Source: a virus
Direction: 5' to 3' (one strand)
DNA length: 64,000 nt
IMG/VR virus record: IMGVR_UViG_3300032213_003144
Span: 62,001 to 126,000 of that record
A program made the translations under genes and the position numbers. Positions 8,037 to 16,409 of this stretch are shown piece by piece. Numbering within the stretch: position 1 is the first letter of the stretch; each line of letters opens with the position of its first letter. Under the pieces are notes generated by a model. It was not told where the DNA came from, searched no databases, and was given only the letters and a program-made list of their open reading frames with translations.

Positions 8037-9161
8037 CTACCTACAGGTATATCTTTCAAAGTCCATACCCTTGCGACGCATTACGTACTGCCAGAGATTA
8101 AATTTTCTAGACATAAATGCGCCCATGCATGACAAAAGGTAGAACTCCCACATTTTTCTAAATCGCTCGTCATAATTTGGGAGGTTTTCCCAATTTGATG
8201 TTACGTTTTTGTACCATTCCGCCAGAGTTTTTGAATAGTCCATGCCAAAGTTGTGCACATCTTCAATCACCCAATTTGGTTCTGCTGCTGCGGTGAATTG
8301 CGAAACCGATGGAAGGATTCCGCCAGGGAATATATATCTGTCATAGAACGGGTCAGCATCATGTCGTGCTCGAGTTGAGCCAATAAGGTGATGAACCATT
8401 ATTCCCTTGGGTTCTAATTGCTCATCACACTTATCAAAAAATAGTTTTAGATTTTTGGGCCCGACATGTTCCATCATTCCAATTGAAACAATCCGGTCAA
8501 ATTTGCCGAACTGTCCATCAAGGTCCTGGTATGTGAGTTGATGAATTTCAATCCCAAGGGGCTCGCATCTCTTGGTCGCGGTAGATATTTGCTTATCCAC
8601 AGGGGTAATCCCAACTCCAGTGATACCATACTTTTTTGCCGCATATTCAAGGAACCCACCCCAGCCGCACCCAATGTCCAAAACCCTCATCCCCGGCTTT
8701 AATTTTAGTTTTTTACAAATAAGGTCCATCTTCGCAATTTGTGCATCTTCCAAATTGTCTGCTTTTTGCCAATAGCCACACGAATACATCATGTAGTCAT
8801 CAAGCATCAGCTCAAAAAGGTCATTGCCAATCCCATAATGGAACTCCGCATTTTTTGGTGAACGACTTCTGTTCTGACGGTTAGCAATTCTTGACCATGC
8901 AGCCGCAATCGCAATACTTGGGCTCATCGGTATTTGTTTGGCCAAATCAATATTGGTAAAACGCGTAAGCATTTCGTCAACCTTTTCACACGACCACCAA
9001 CCATCCACGTAACCCTCTGCTAACCCAAGTAGTCTCTGGTCCATAAGCCTGTCCCATATACGTTCATCGTGGACTTGTATTGAGTACGGCTCGGGTCCGT
9101 TGATTGGGATTCCGGCCTGTGCGAATAGTTTTGTAAAGAGTTTGGATGATTTTTTTGACAT
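8037..9161 (-). CDS. Cyclopropane-fatty-acyl-phospholipid synthase-like methyltransferase
   Basis: 374 residues from the ATG at 9161, chosen over a TTG two codons upstream because AGGA lies 7 nt before it. The SAM-binding motif VLDIGCGWGG is clear (about residues 160-169), preceded by FHYGIGNDLF and YSCGYW, hallmarks of Cfa enzymes, and followed by GVGITPVDKQ and IVSIGMMEHVG. These enzymes add a methylene or methyl group from SAM to double bonds of membrane phospholipid acyl chains. Length is close to bacterial Cfa (about 380). It is isolated on the minus strand between plus-strand blocks. With the desaturase-like gene at 10087 it could alter host membrane lipids; this is inference. Confidence 0.85.
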   Translation of the reverse strand: MSKKSSKLFTKLFAQAGIPINGPEPYSIQVHDERIWDRLMDQRLLGLAEGYVDGWWSCEKVDEMLTRFTNIDLAKQIPMSPSIAIAAAWSRIANRQNRSRSPKNAEFHYGIGNDLFELMLDDYMMYSCGYWQKADNLEDAQIAKMDLICKKLKLKPGMRVLDIGCGWGGFLEYAAKKYGITGVGITPVDKQISTATKRCEPLGIEIHQLTYQDLDGQFGKFDRIVSIGMMEHVGPKNLKLFFDKCDEQLEPKGIMVHHLIGSTRARHDADPFYDRYIFPGGILPSVSQFTAAAEPNWVIEDVHNFGMDYSKTLAEWYKNVTSNWENLPNYDERFRKMWEFYLLSCMGAFMSRKFNLWQYVMRRKGMDFERYTCR

Positions 9162-9216
9162 ATCCAAATCCTAGCATGGTAGCAAAGCGCAAAAATATTA
9201 AAAACAACCCCTGTGC

Positions 9217-9222
9217 TATGAT
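9217..9222 (+). promoter_or_regulatory. Candidate extended -10 promoter element
   Basis: TATGAT preceded by TGC (extended -10 form TGn) lies 7 nt upstream of the small membrane-protein ATG at 9229, in the divergent gap after the Cfa-like gene. No convincing -35 hexamer is seen. If used, the transcript would be nearly leaderless. Confidence 0.3.
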
Positions 9223-9228
9223 TTTTGT

Positions 9229-9369
9229 ATGTTTGGTCGCATTTTTAATAAAAAATCATGCCTGTTTAGGGACATCACTAAGAAGGATATCCTCATTATC
9301 GCCTTCGGCGCTCCTATCATCGCATTACTGTGCGGACTCGTTAATGAATTAGTGTCCAGACTGATTTGA
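9229..9369 (+). CDS. Tiny single-pass membrane protein (46 aa)
   Basis: A 46-codon frame in the otherwise empty gap between the divergent Cfa-like gene and the hydroxylase at 9380. The product has a basic N-terminus (GRIFNKK), then one hydrophobic helix (about residues 21-38, ILIIAFGAPIIALLCGLV) and a short charged end. Phages encode many such peptides, including lysis regulators and membrane effectors. The stop is 10 nt before the next start. No family recognised; the call rests on composition and position. Confidence 0.45.
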   Translation: MFGRIFNKKSCLFRDITKKDILIIAFGAPIIALLCGLVNELVSRLI

Positions 9370-9379
9370 GGACGGCAGA

Positions 9380-10090
9380 ATGAACGCTAATCTTCAGCCA
9401 AAATTCTGGGAAAACATCATCAAGGATGTTCCATCTATCGTTTCTGCAGTAAGTAACTGGCAGGAGATACTTGCCGAATTTGAAAAGCAGATAGAGGACA
9501 CAAAAGCTCTTTGGTTATGGAGCGTGCCGCGTGTGACGATATCAAGAGATGACCTCAAATCACCAAATAACCCTGATGACATAAAGCTTTACAGTGGTGA
9601 AAAATGGAGAATAATGCCGGCTGGGGTGGCTCCCGAATCTGCAGAATTTCTCGGTCTTGGAGAAGAACTGGGTCGCAGGGTGGTGAAGATGAAGACAAAG
9701 ATGCCATATGAAGAGGGACTGAAGAAACTTCAAGAAACACTTCCGTTCACATCGTCCTTATTTGCAGATTACTCAAAACGTGGAGAATTAAACAACGCAG
9801 TGCTGAGCGTTTTGTCTCCGGGGACAATAATAAACCCACACCGCGGCGACCCGACAATCATGAGAATTCATATTGGCCTCAAGTGTGACCCGAATTGTTC
9901 AATCATGGTTGGCAATGATGATGTTGGTTATGAGTCGAGAACCTGGGAACCGGGCGGGGTAGTGGCGTTTAGAGACGGTGGAGATTTCTGCCATTCTGTT
10001 ATTCACAAGGGCAAAGAAGATAGATGGATATTAATGTTTGACATACCAATCGACTACTTAAAGACAGTAGTCGATAATGAGTATTTATGA
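9380..10090 (+). CDS. Aspartyl/asparaginyl beta-hydroxylase-like 2OG oxygenase
   Basis: 236 residues. The C-terminal half matches the Asp/Asn beta-hydroxylase (LpxO-like) fold: LSPGTIINPHRGDP with H154, MRIHIGL, the strand WEPGGVVAFRDGGDFCHSV with H205, then R215 (DRWILMFD). This family hydroxylates Asp/Asn in proteins or acyl chains in lipid A, typically with a two-His iron site. The N-terminal 120 residues are extra and unassigned. GAGGA lies 7 nt before the ATG. It overlaps the desaturase-like gene by 4 nt, so a lipid substrate is one possibility. Confidence 0.8.
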   Translation: MNANLQPKFWENIIKDVPSIVSAVSNWQEILAEFEKQIEDTKALWLWSVPRVTISRDDLKSPNNPDDIKLYSGEKWRIMPAGVAPESAEFLGLGEELGRRVVKMKTKMPYEEGLKKLQETLPFTSSLFADYSKRGELNNAVLSVLSPGTIINPHRGDPTIMRIHIGLKCDPNCSIMVGNDDVGYESRTWEPGGVVAFRDGGDFCHSVIHKGKEDRWILMFDIPIDYLKTVVDNEYL

Positions 10091-10944
10091 TTCCCGAAAG
10101 TGAAGCGGCGGAATACGCCAAACAAATATCATCAACCCAATCAGTTTCAATATTGATTTATTCGTTTGCCAGCATTTGTTTGTACATTCTAAATATTGCT
10201 GCGTACCAGAACGATTTATATGGTCTTCTGATAGCTTTGCCTATTAGCGCTATAGTTTCATACTATATTTTTTCCACTGTTCACGAAGCAGTACACAATT
10301 CCGTAGTCCCATCAAATAGAAAAATAAATGACTTAATTGGACGGGTTTTTGCTTTTGTTTTAAATATGGATTTTGCATCATTTAGAAAAATACATCAACA
10401 GCACCATATTCATGCGAATTCTAAGCGCGACCCAGATTCCATATTTGGAGAACAGGGTAAGCGCTCCTATGTCATTACTATGCCAACATTTTTGGTTTTA
10501 TTGCGAATATTCGTTGTGCTCCCAAGAAATATACGAATGAAATTTATTAAGAATTTAAGCGGCAGGACAAAAGTGTTTATTTACTTATACCAAAAAGACA
10601 ATAGTCAATGTCGAGTATATGTAATAAATTTCTACTTGGCACTTATTTCGCTAACCATATTTGGGTTTGATTCCGTGATGATGTTTTGCTATATGTCTTC
10701 AATGCTGGCAATGTTCATTATCTATCCAATGGTAACCTGGTTGCCGCATTTGTCTATTTTTGATAGAGAAGAACACGCTGTCGATAAATATAAAACGACC
10801 AAAATACAAGGGGGCCGACTTAGTCCACTTACCCTATTCCCAATACCTCATCATTTGACCCACCATCTTTACCCCAGTGTTCCTGTTTCAAGACTGAAAA
10901 AGATGTCAAAATTTATACAACCGATGTTGGGTAGTGCCAAGTAA
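10087..10944 (+). CDS. Fatty acid desaturase / membrane hydroxylase-like protein
   Basis: 285 residues with the three His boxes of the membrane di-iron desaturase superfamily: HEAVH (66-70), HQQHH (103-107) and HHLTHH (255-260), the last followed by LYPSVP. Two hydrophobic segments precede the first box and more lie at about 170-215, consistent with a polytopic inner-membrane enzyme. It should oxidise an acyl chain or carotenoid, needing an electron donor not seen here. It is coupled to the upstream hydroxylase by a 4-nt ATGA overlap. Desaturation would create double bonds, the substrate of a Cfa-type enzyme, encoded 1 kb away. Confidence 0.82.
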   Translation: MIPESEAAEYAKQISSTQSVSILIYSFASICLYILNIAAYQNDLYGLLIALPISAIVSYYIFSTVHEAVHNSVVPSNRKINDLIGRVFAFVLNMDFASFRKIHQQHHIHANSKRDPDSIFGEQGKRSYVITMPTFLVLLRIFVVLPRNIRMKFIKNLSGRTKVFIYLYQKDNSQCRVYVINFYLALISLTIFGFDSVMMFCYMSSMLAMFIIYPMVTWLPHLSIFDREEHAVDKYKTTKIQGGRLSPLTLFPIPHHLTHHLYPSVPVSRLKKMSKFIQPMLGSAK

Positions 10945-10945
10945 T

Positions 10946-11131
10946 ATGAACGACCGTGAGTTGGCAGATATGTTGTATGCTGCTTTTTCTAGAAATGAAA
11001 TAGACGAAGCATATATTCCAAAGCCAGGACAAAAATGCGCACCGCTACAGGACCATGATGTGGTTAGGGACATATTTAGGTGCAAACAAGAGGCACTCGC
11101 TGCATACAGAGAAGCTCGGGGAATAAAATGA
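10946..11131 (+). CDS. Small hypothetical protein (61 aa)
   Basis: 61 residues from the ATG two nt after the desaturase stop; a GTG at 10934 would add four residues. The end (DIFRCKQEALAAYREARGIK) is helical and basic. No family recognised. The stop overlaps the ATG of the next oxygenase (ATGA at 11128), so it may serve translational coupling as much as make a functional product. Confidence 0.5.
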   Translation: MNDRELADMLYAAFSRNEIDEAYIPKPGQKCAPLQDHDVVRDIFRCKQEALAAYREARGIK

Positions 11132-11799
11132 TAGTTAAAGACAATTTTCTCTCACCTGGAATGCTTTCTAATGTTTTTGAAGATAAAACATTTTTTCCAG
11201 GCATCATGCAAGCTGATAGCCGAATAGCAAGTGAGGTCAATTCTTACCACGACGAACAGGCAAGTTGCTATGCGCCGTATATGTTTTGGGATGGATGGTG
11301 GACGTCTCCGGCGGATACTCTTAGGAAAAAGGTAATTAGGAATATATGGGAAAGTAATCTTCAAATCAAGAAAGAAGACATTCTTGGATTTGAGTACTGG
11401 ACGCGCACATTTGGGCCAGGACAATTTCTTGGGCCTCATGTTGATGAAGATACTTTTTTGTATCAAGAAAGCAAAATATACAACGGACCAGAAATTGGTT
11501 GTGTTTACTATGGACCATCCGAGGAAAAAGTTGTTGGTGGCTTTCTTGAGCTATTTGAATCAAAACTTGTATTTGGTGAAGCCAACGCTCTTGAATGGGA
11601 AAATCTAGAAACAAAGCTAGACCCAATTGAACTCCGGGAGAGAATTGCTTTCAAGGAAAATAGATTAATAATATTTGATGCTGGAAGAGTGATTCATCAG
11701 ACCAGCCCATGCGTTTCTGGGGTTAGAAATGTCATGGTTGTAAATGTATGGCTAAAGTCCAATCCACCTGTAGATATGGAAAATTTTGTATATGAATAA
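11128..11799 (+). CDS. 2OG-Fe(II) oxygenase, long-insert type
   Basis: 223 residues from the ATG at 11128, preferred over an upstream GTG because it has a GGGGA box 5 nt before it and overlaps the previous stop as ATGA. The triad is H104, D106 (LGPHVDED) and H190 (RVIHQT), with R200 (VRNVMVVN). Between the two halves lies an insert (about 130-175) not seen in the other paralogues. Trp/Tyr-rich N-terminus (MFWDGWW). The substrate is unknown; it sits in the run 9380-14879. Confidence 0.82.
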   Translation: MIVKDNFLSPGMLSNVFEDKTFFPGIMQADSRIASEVNSYHDEQASCYAPYMFWDGWWTSPADTLRKKVIRNIWESNLQIKKEDILGFEYWTRTFGPGQFLGPHVDEDTFLYQESKIYNGPEIGCVYYGPSEEKVVGGFLELFESKLVFGEANALEWENLETKLDPIELRERIAFKENRLIIFDAGRVIHQTSPCVSGVRNVMVVNVWLKSNPPVDMENFVYE

Positions 11800-12397
11800 C
11801 GATATTACCCCAATACCAATATCCGATTTCAACATATACATGACAAAATTAGATGTTGATAATTCTAAAATTATGGAAGAATTGGACATAGGTAAAAGAC
11901 AGGTTGAGCCTTCCTATAAAGATGGTTTTCTATCCAAAACAACAGTCACGTATTTTGAAGATGAACGACTGCCACTAGACGCCAAAGAATGTGAAAAACT
12001 CAAGAAATTGATGACCGAAAAAGTTAGCATTGCTGCAGGAAAACCAATGATTCTTGCCGAGATATGGTCACTGACCCTCAGTCGTGGTCAGTCCATAACC
12101 GTTCACACACATAAGTCAAATACTCATATGCGTCCAGAAGATTACTACTCTGTTTCATATTATGTAAATGCCCCTGAGGGAAGCGCAAGATTGATATTCA
12201 ATGTAAACATATGTAACACAATTGAGCGCTTAATACCAATAACACCAGAGCCTGGAATGTTTTTAATTTTTAACTCATTCATACAGCATTACAGCGATAG
12301 ACATTGTTCAGACGAGCCAAGACTGGTTATAAGTGCAAATTTCCACCCCAAAGACCCTGATTTGACACCCGTCCCAGACTGGTCCGCCTACAACTAG
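11792..12397 (+). CDS. Putative 2OG-Fe(II) oxygenase of the HxH type
   Basis: 201 residues from the ATG at 11792, which overlaps the previous gene by 8 nt. The motif pattern VHTHKSN (H105, H107), SVSYYVNAPEGSARLIF, PEPGMFLIFNS and H166 (IQHYSD) with R177 resembles the family named putative 2OG-Fe(II) oxygenase (2OG-FeII_Oxy_5 type), in which HxH stands where HxD is usual. Members are common in phages, and their activity is largely untested. A different branch from its neighbours, so not a recent duplicate. Confidence 0.7.
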   Translation: MNNDITPIPISDFNIYMTKLDVDNSKIMEELDIGKRQVEPSYKDGFLSKTTVTYFEDERLPLDAKECEKLKKLMTEKVSIAAGKPMILAEIWSLTLSRGQSITVHTHKSNTHMRPEDYYSVSYYVNAPEGSARLIFNVNICNTIERLIPITPEPGMFLIFNSFIQHYSDRHCSDEPRLVISANFHPKDPDLTPVPDWSAYN

Positions 12398-12406
12398 TAT
12401 CAATAT

Positions 12407-13267
12407 ATGGCTGCAGATATAAAAAATCTCGGTGGCGGTGTTGTCGTTTTTGAAGACGCAATTAGTGTCCCAATTGCGGAGATAGTAGAGGTCATTGACA
12501 GACTTTCTGATGATGCAATAAAAGAGCAGTACGAGTATGTATATGACACCAATGGCGAACCAATTCATGCAATAAACAAAAGTGGGTTTATCTACCAACT
12601 TGACTCAATAGCAAAAAGTCCAACAAGAATTCAAAACCTTACCGACCCATTCTTTTGGCAATGCGAAAACGCAATATACAAATGTCTTCTCCAGTACATC
12701 GAATTATTTCCCGCCGTTCTTCAGTGTCTATGGTGGAAAAGTGAAGGGCATGTCCTGAAGTACCCAACTGGCTCCAGTCTCGGATTCCACTGTGACAATG
12801 ACGTGAATTATCGATATGGACAACTCCCGCCTTTTGAGCATGCCACAAGGAATGTGATAAGTGCTCTTGTGTACATAAACAACAATTGCGATGACTCAGA
12901 TTGCGACCAGTTTTCCTTTACTGGCGGAGAAATGATTATTCCGTATTTCGACATAACTATAAAGCCAAAAAGCGGAACAGTAATTTTCATGCCAGCGAAT
13001 TATCTCGGTGCGCATGAAATTATGGAGATAACTTCTGGTTCCAGATACTCCTATCTTTCGTGGTTCGCCCAGGGCTCTCCACAGCAGGAGAAAGGTGTTT
13101 CTCCACAATACCTAGAAAGCTCAGACGATAGGCCCATCGGCGGTCAGTGGTGGATGCCAACACTTATTGCGGACTATGACAAACACCTTATGGACAAGTA
13201 TGGCGATGAGGGTAGAATACCCCCAGGAGCAACTCCATTCAAGTCAAGAAAGAACGACCATAAATGA
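12407..13267 (+). CDS. 2OG-Fe(II) oxygenase, LGGGVVVF subfamily
   Basis: 286 residues. It begins with NLGGGVVVFEDA, the signature of a five-member subfamily in this window. Then comes a helical region, the LWWKSEGHVLKY strand, H128/D130 (FHCDND), the strand FTGGEMIIPYFD, turn KPKSG, H203 (GAHEI) and R213 (SRYSYLSWFAQG). About 80 residues longer than the minimal oxygenases because of the N-terminal helical part. It overlaps the next paralogue by 4 nt, so the three genes to 14879 form one translational unit. Substrate unknown. Confidence 0.86.
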   Translation: MAADIKNLGGGVVVFEDAISVPIAEIVEVIDRLSDDAIKEQYEYVYDTNGEPIHAINKSGFIYQLDSIAKSPTRIQNLTDPFFWQCENAIYKCLLQYIELFPAVLQCLWWKSEGHVLKYPTGSSLGFHCDNDVNYRYGQLPPFEHATRNVISALVYINNNCDDSDCDQFSFTGGEMIIPYFDITIKPKSGTVIFMPANYLGAHEIMEITSGSRYSYLSWFAQGSPQQEKGVSPQYLESSDDRPIGGQWWMPTLIADYDKHLMDKYGDEGRIPPGATPFKSRKNDHK

Positions 13268-14154
13268 TTTTCAACGATTCAAAAGCCGAACATCTTGGTG
13301 GTGGTGTTGTTGTATTTCGCAATGCTGTATCTGTTAATTGGGAGTTTGCTAATAATATTTCAAAAGAAATAGTTGATAGAGAAGTTGTAGAAATGTATTC
13401 TCCGGCAATAAATCCAGATAGCGGCAAAGAAGAATACGTAAACAGAAGTGGATACTTCTTTTCTAAAACCGGAATCGACAAAATGCCCAAAAGGGGCTCA
13501 AGGGTTCATCAGGACACCAGGGGCGAGGTTGTCGAGTTGTTTACATTTTTAGAAGACTCAAAAGATAGGTACTTGTTCAAATACATGCACATGTTTCCAT
13601 TATCATATAAAAATATTTGGTGGAAAGTTAAAGGGCATTTAGTTAACTATTCGTCTGAATGTGGTGGATACATCGGTGAACACAGTGACACCAGCGTTGA
13701 CTATGTTTACGGCATTCCTCACCCACCCCATCAGTTGGCGTCAAGAAATACGCTCTCTTGCATTGTGTATTTTGGCAGCTGCGTTGATGGACACATTCCT
13801 TCTGGGCCTGGTGATTTTACTGGTGGACATCATAAATTTACATATCTTGATATTGAGTACATCCCAAACCGAGGGGACATACTGATGTTCCCGTCAAACT
13901 ATGTAGCAGCACACGAGGTAACACCAGTTAGGTCAGGAAATAGATTCACCTATCTCGGATGGTATGCACACGGAACTCCAAACCCAAACGTCAATGAAGA
14001 AGTCGAGGACCCAGGAGTCAATCCAGAAAAAGCCGCAATATCATCAAATGTTTATATCCCATATTTAAGAGATAAATTCTTGGATTATCTAGACTCTGTT
14101 GGTGAAGATAAATCTTCAAAAACATATAGACTTGCCCTCGGGGAAGGCATATGA
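13264..14154 (+). CDS. 2OG-Fe(II) oxygenase, LGGGVVVF subfamily
   Basis: 296 residues, paralogue of its two neighbours. Starts with HLGGGVVVFRNA; IWWKVKGHLVNY precedes H140/D142 (GEHSDT); FTGGHHKFTYLD is the middle strand; H217 (AAHEV) and R227 (NRFTYLGWYAHG) complete the site. ATGA overlaps at both ends show tight coupling. All iron and 2OG ligands are present, so it should be active. Sequence divergence from its neighbours is large, arguing for old duplication and separate substrates (inference). Confidence 0.86.
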   Translation: MIFNDSKAEHLGGGVVVFRNAVSVNWEFANNISKEIVDREVVEMYSPAINPDSGKEEYVNRSGYFFSKTGIDKMPKRGSRVHQDTRGEVVELFTFLEDSKDRYLFKYMHMFPLSYKNIWWKVKGHLVNYSSECGGYIGEHSDTSVDYVYGIPHPPHQLASRNTLSCIVYFGSCVDGHIPSGPGDFTGGHHKFTYLDIEYIPNRGDILMFPSNYVAAHEVTPVRSGNRFTYLGWYAHGTPNPNVNEEVEDPGVNPEKAAISSNVYIPYLRDKFLDYLDSVGEDKSSKTYRLALGEGI

Positions 14155-14879
14155 AATTAACACACCTCGGAAGCGGAATAGTATTAGTACGAAATTTAGT
14201 CGAAATTTCGCACGATGACACCAATGAAATAAGTGGAATATTCAACTCAACGGCACCACAAGGTTTTTCGATTGTTAATGGGAAAATAATAAGTGATGGT
14301 GGATATGAGTTTGACGAGATTGGTAGGAGCAAGTCTCCGACCAGATATACAGACATAGGAGAATTCGCTATAACAAAGAAGTTGAGGGAGTCAATGTATT
14401 CAGCAATCGTTGAATACTGTAAAGTATTCCCAGTTGCTCTTGAGTGTATAACTGGGCAGACTGATGGCTACATGATTAGATATGGTCACGGAAGTGATAT
14501 GGGTCCACACTCGGATTGCAATCTTCCGTACAAACCTGGAACCCTTGAGCCGATGACAAGTAGTCCTGCATTCAATACTCTTACAACCTCTATATTTCTT
14601 AACGACGGGTACGCCGGGGGGGAGGTGACTTTCAGGATGTGGGGAATCACGGTTAAGCCAGAAGCTGGAACTGCAATTATCTATCCATCAAATTTCATTG
14701 GCTGCCACGAGGTTGCGGAAGTCAGCGATGGAGAAAGGTGGGCTTTTCTTAGTTGGTTTTTCCACGGAAACGGACAGGAGAGCAAAGATGGTTCCTATGA
14801 GTGGTCCCAGCAACTAAAGCAAAAAGTTGGACTTGGAAATATTTTTCAGAAAAACATTCTAATAGGGGATATTAGCTGA
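14151..14879 (+). CDS. 2OG-Fe(II) oxygenase, LGGGVVVF subfamily, shortened
   Basis: 242 residues, the shortest and most divergent of the five-member subfamily: HLGSGIVLVRNL at the start, GYMIRY before H120/D122 (GPHSDC), AGGEVTFRMWG strand, KPEAG turn, H186 (GCHEV), R196 (ERWAFLSWFFHG). The WW pair before the metal site is lost and the C-terminal tail is short. The gene ends the plus-strand block and overlaps the convergent dehydrogenase-like gene by 8 nt at their stops. Confidence 0.84.
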   Translation: MKLTHLGSGIVLVRNLVEISHDDTNEISGIFNSTAPQGFSIVNGKIISDGGYEFDEIGRSKSPTRYTDIGEFAITKKLRESMYSAIVEYCKVFPVALECITGQTDGYMIRYGHGSDMGPHSDCNLPYKPGTLEPMTSSPAFNTLTTSIFLNDGYAGGEVTFRMWGITVKPEAGTAIIYPSNFIGCHEVAEVSDGERWAFLSWFFHGNGQESKDGSYEWSQQLKQKVGLGNIFQKNILIGDIS

Positions 14880-15417
14880 ACAATCTTTTAAAGGTTGTTC
14901 GATTGAGTGCCTTCGCCGAATCAGCACAAATGTGAACCTTCCATATCCCATCAGAAAATAGGGATTCTACAAGTTTTATTGATTCTTGCTTGCCCGACAA
15001 ATATAAGTCACGCTTATCCTCACCGCCCCCTTGGTCGTACCCGGTAGGAAATCCTCGAAACAGTGCTTCAACAAAATCTATATTTGCGGAACCTGCCATT
15101 TCTCTTACTTCTTGTTCCGACTCTTCACCGTGAAGATTGTTTCCGTCGACATATATGCCCTTGAAACCATGTTTTGCTGTTGCGGTAATTGTTTCAATCC
15201 CAATATTTAATCTTCCTATACAAAATAGAATGTCTGAAGCATCCAGCAGCTCAGGAAGTGAGTCATGTCGTACTGCGCCGGTAAGTGTTTTAGCGTTATC
15301 CAGTGTCTGTTGAGAACGACCAATAGGAGTCCAGTGGACTTCGTTTCCGGAATTAGTGACACTCTTTGAGATTGTTAGGCCCATTTTCCCCATAGACACA
15401 ATTCCAACCTTAAGCAC
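14872..15417 (-). CDS. Short NAD(P)-binding dehydrogenase-like protein
   Basis: 181 residues. The N-terminus VGIVSMGKMGLTISKSV is the GxxxMGxMG Rossmann loop of the 3-hydroxyisobutyrate/6-phosphogluconate dehydrogenase family; the middle has the ASDILFCIGR strand and YVDGNNLHG, and FVEALFRGFP corresponds to the end of the NAD domain. Family members are near 290 residues with a C-terminal helical dimer/substrate domain, which is absent here. So it is either a minimal NAD-binding protein or a truncated relic. It is convergent with 14151-14879 and lies 2 nt after the next minus-strand oxygenase. Confidence 0.6.
   Translation of the reverse strand: MLKVGIVSMGKMGLTISKSVTNSGNEVHWTPIGRSQQTLDNAKTLTGAVRHDSLPELLDASDILFCIGRLNIGIETITATAKHGFKGIYVDGNNLHGEESEQEVREMAGSANIDFVEALFRGFPTGYDQGGGEDKRDLYLSGKQESIKLVESLFSDGIWKVHICADSAKALNRTTFKRLFS
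14878..14900. repeat. Near-perfect inverted repeat at a convergent gene junction
   Basis: A 23-nt palindrome (GAACAATCTTT followed by T and AAAGGTTGTTC, one G-T pair) begins within the stop of 14151-14879 and lies inside the last codons of the convergent minus-strand gene. It could act as a bidirectional transcript-end hairpin, but neither strand has a U-tract after it. Confidence 0.35.
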
Positions 15418-15419
15418 GA

Positions 15420-16409
15420 CTATTGGGCTTTCTGGTTTGCCGGATTTATGTATCCTTGTTCGCCCTCTAGGTTTCTGACGAGGTAATCAACATTGTTGGA
15501 ATTCTCGTCCAGGTGAGAAAAGTTTGTCCTCAGATGGGAGCAATAAGCTTGATAGTCATCAAACACTGAATCAATCCAATGTGGAGCACACCAGTTTGAA
15601 ACCTCTCCTGGCTCAACAACTTCTATTCTGACATTTGCATCAGGGCTACCCTGAGAAAAAAACTCCAAATACGAATAACGAGTTCCGCCAGTAACCGTAT
15701 TTACGCCATGTGAGGCAACATAATTTGTGGGGAAGATTATTATGTCTCCCCGTTTGGCTTGATGAGATATACCCAGGTATGGGAAAAATAATTCACCGCC
15801 TGAATAGTTTGTTCCATCTAGCTCTTCCACCGAACCAACGCAATCGTTAATATAAAGAAGTACTGCAACCGTCTGTCTTGCGCCAAGCTGACCATAGGGG
15901 ATGTATCGCTGACCGCCAGTGGCCCTGTAGTTCGTATCATTATCGTTGTGAAGGCCGAGATACTTCCCGGTGTCGTAACGGAGAATGTGTCCTCGGTTTC
16001 TCCACCAGATTGTTCCTGCGACAAGGGGGAACATGTCGATATATCTAATTAGGGATTTATAAATAGAATCTTCCCAGTTTCTTACAATGTCCACAACCTC
16101 TTGCTCTGTGTTGTCTTGAATTGGTTGAAGCACTCTTACCGGTACGGCCTCCACCTGTTCCAGGGAGAACTTGTTCCCGTCCTCATTTTTTAAGTACACC
16201 ACTCCGTTTATGTCTGTGTCGTACTTCCATCTCTGCTGATGCGCAGCAAGGGCATTTTTATCAATCCATTTGGACATAAACTCCAAGTTGGTTTCCATGA
16301 CATTGTGAAAAACAACCACCCCACCACCAAGGTTGGTAAAGTCCAATTTCCTGATTTCCTCCAGAACCTCTGGCGTCATTTCTGGTGTATCAACCTCATA
16401 CCTCTTCAA
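15420..16409 (-). CDS. 2OG-Fe(II) oxygenase, LGGGVVVF subfamily
   Basis: 329 residues. It has about 25 extra residues before NLGGGVVVFHNV. IWWRNRGHILRY precedes H154/D156 (GLHNDND); YSGGELFFPYLG, KRGDIIIFP, H234 (ASHGV) and R244 (TRYSYLEFFSQG) follow. Its closest relative is the next gene, 16396-17394, with which it overlaps by 14 nt; together they are a tandem pair on the strand opposite the 12407-14879 trio. All catalytic residues are present; substrate unknown. Confidence 0.86.
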   Translation of the reverse strand: MKRYEVDTPEMTPEVLEEIRKLDFTNLGGGVVVFHNVMETNLEFMSKWIDKNALAAHQQRWKYDTDINGVVYLKNEDGNKFSLEQVEAVPVRVLQPIQDNTEQEVVDIVRNWEDSIYKSLIRYIDMFPLVAGTIWWRNRGHILRYDTGKYLGLHNDNDTNYRATGGQRYIPYGQLGARQTVAVLLYINDCVGSVEELDGTNYSGGELFFPYLGISHQAKRGDIIIFPTNYVASHGVNTVTGGTRYSYLEFFSQGSPDANVRIEVVEPGEVSNWCAPHWIDSVFDDYQAYCSHLRTNFSHLDENSNNVDYLVRNLEGEQGYINPANQKAQ

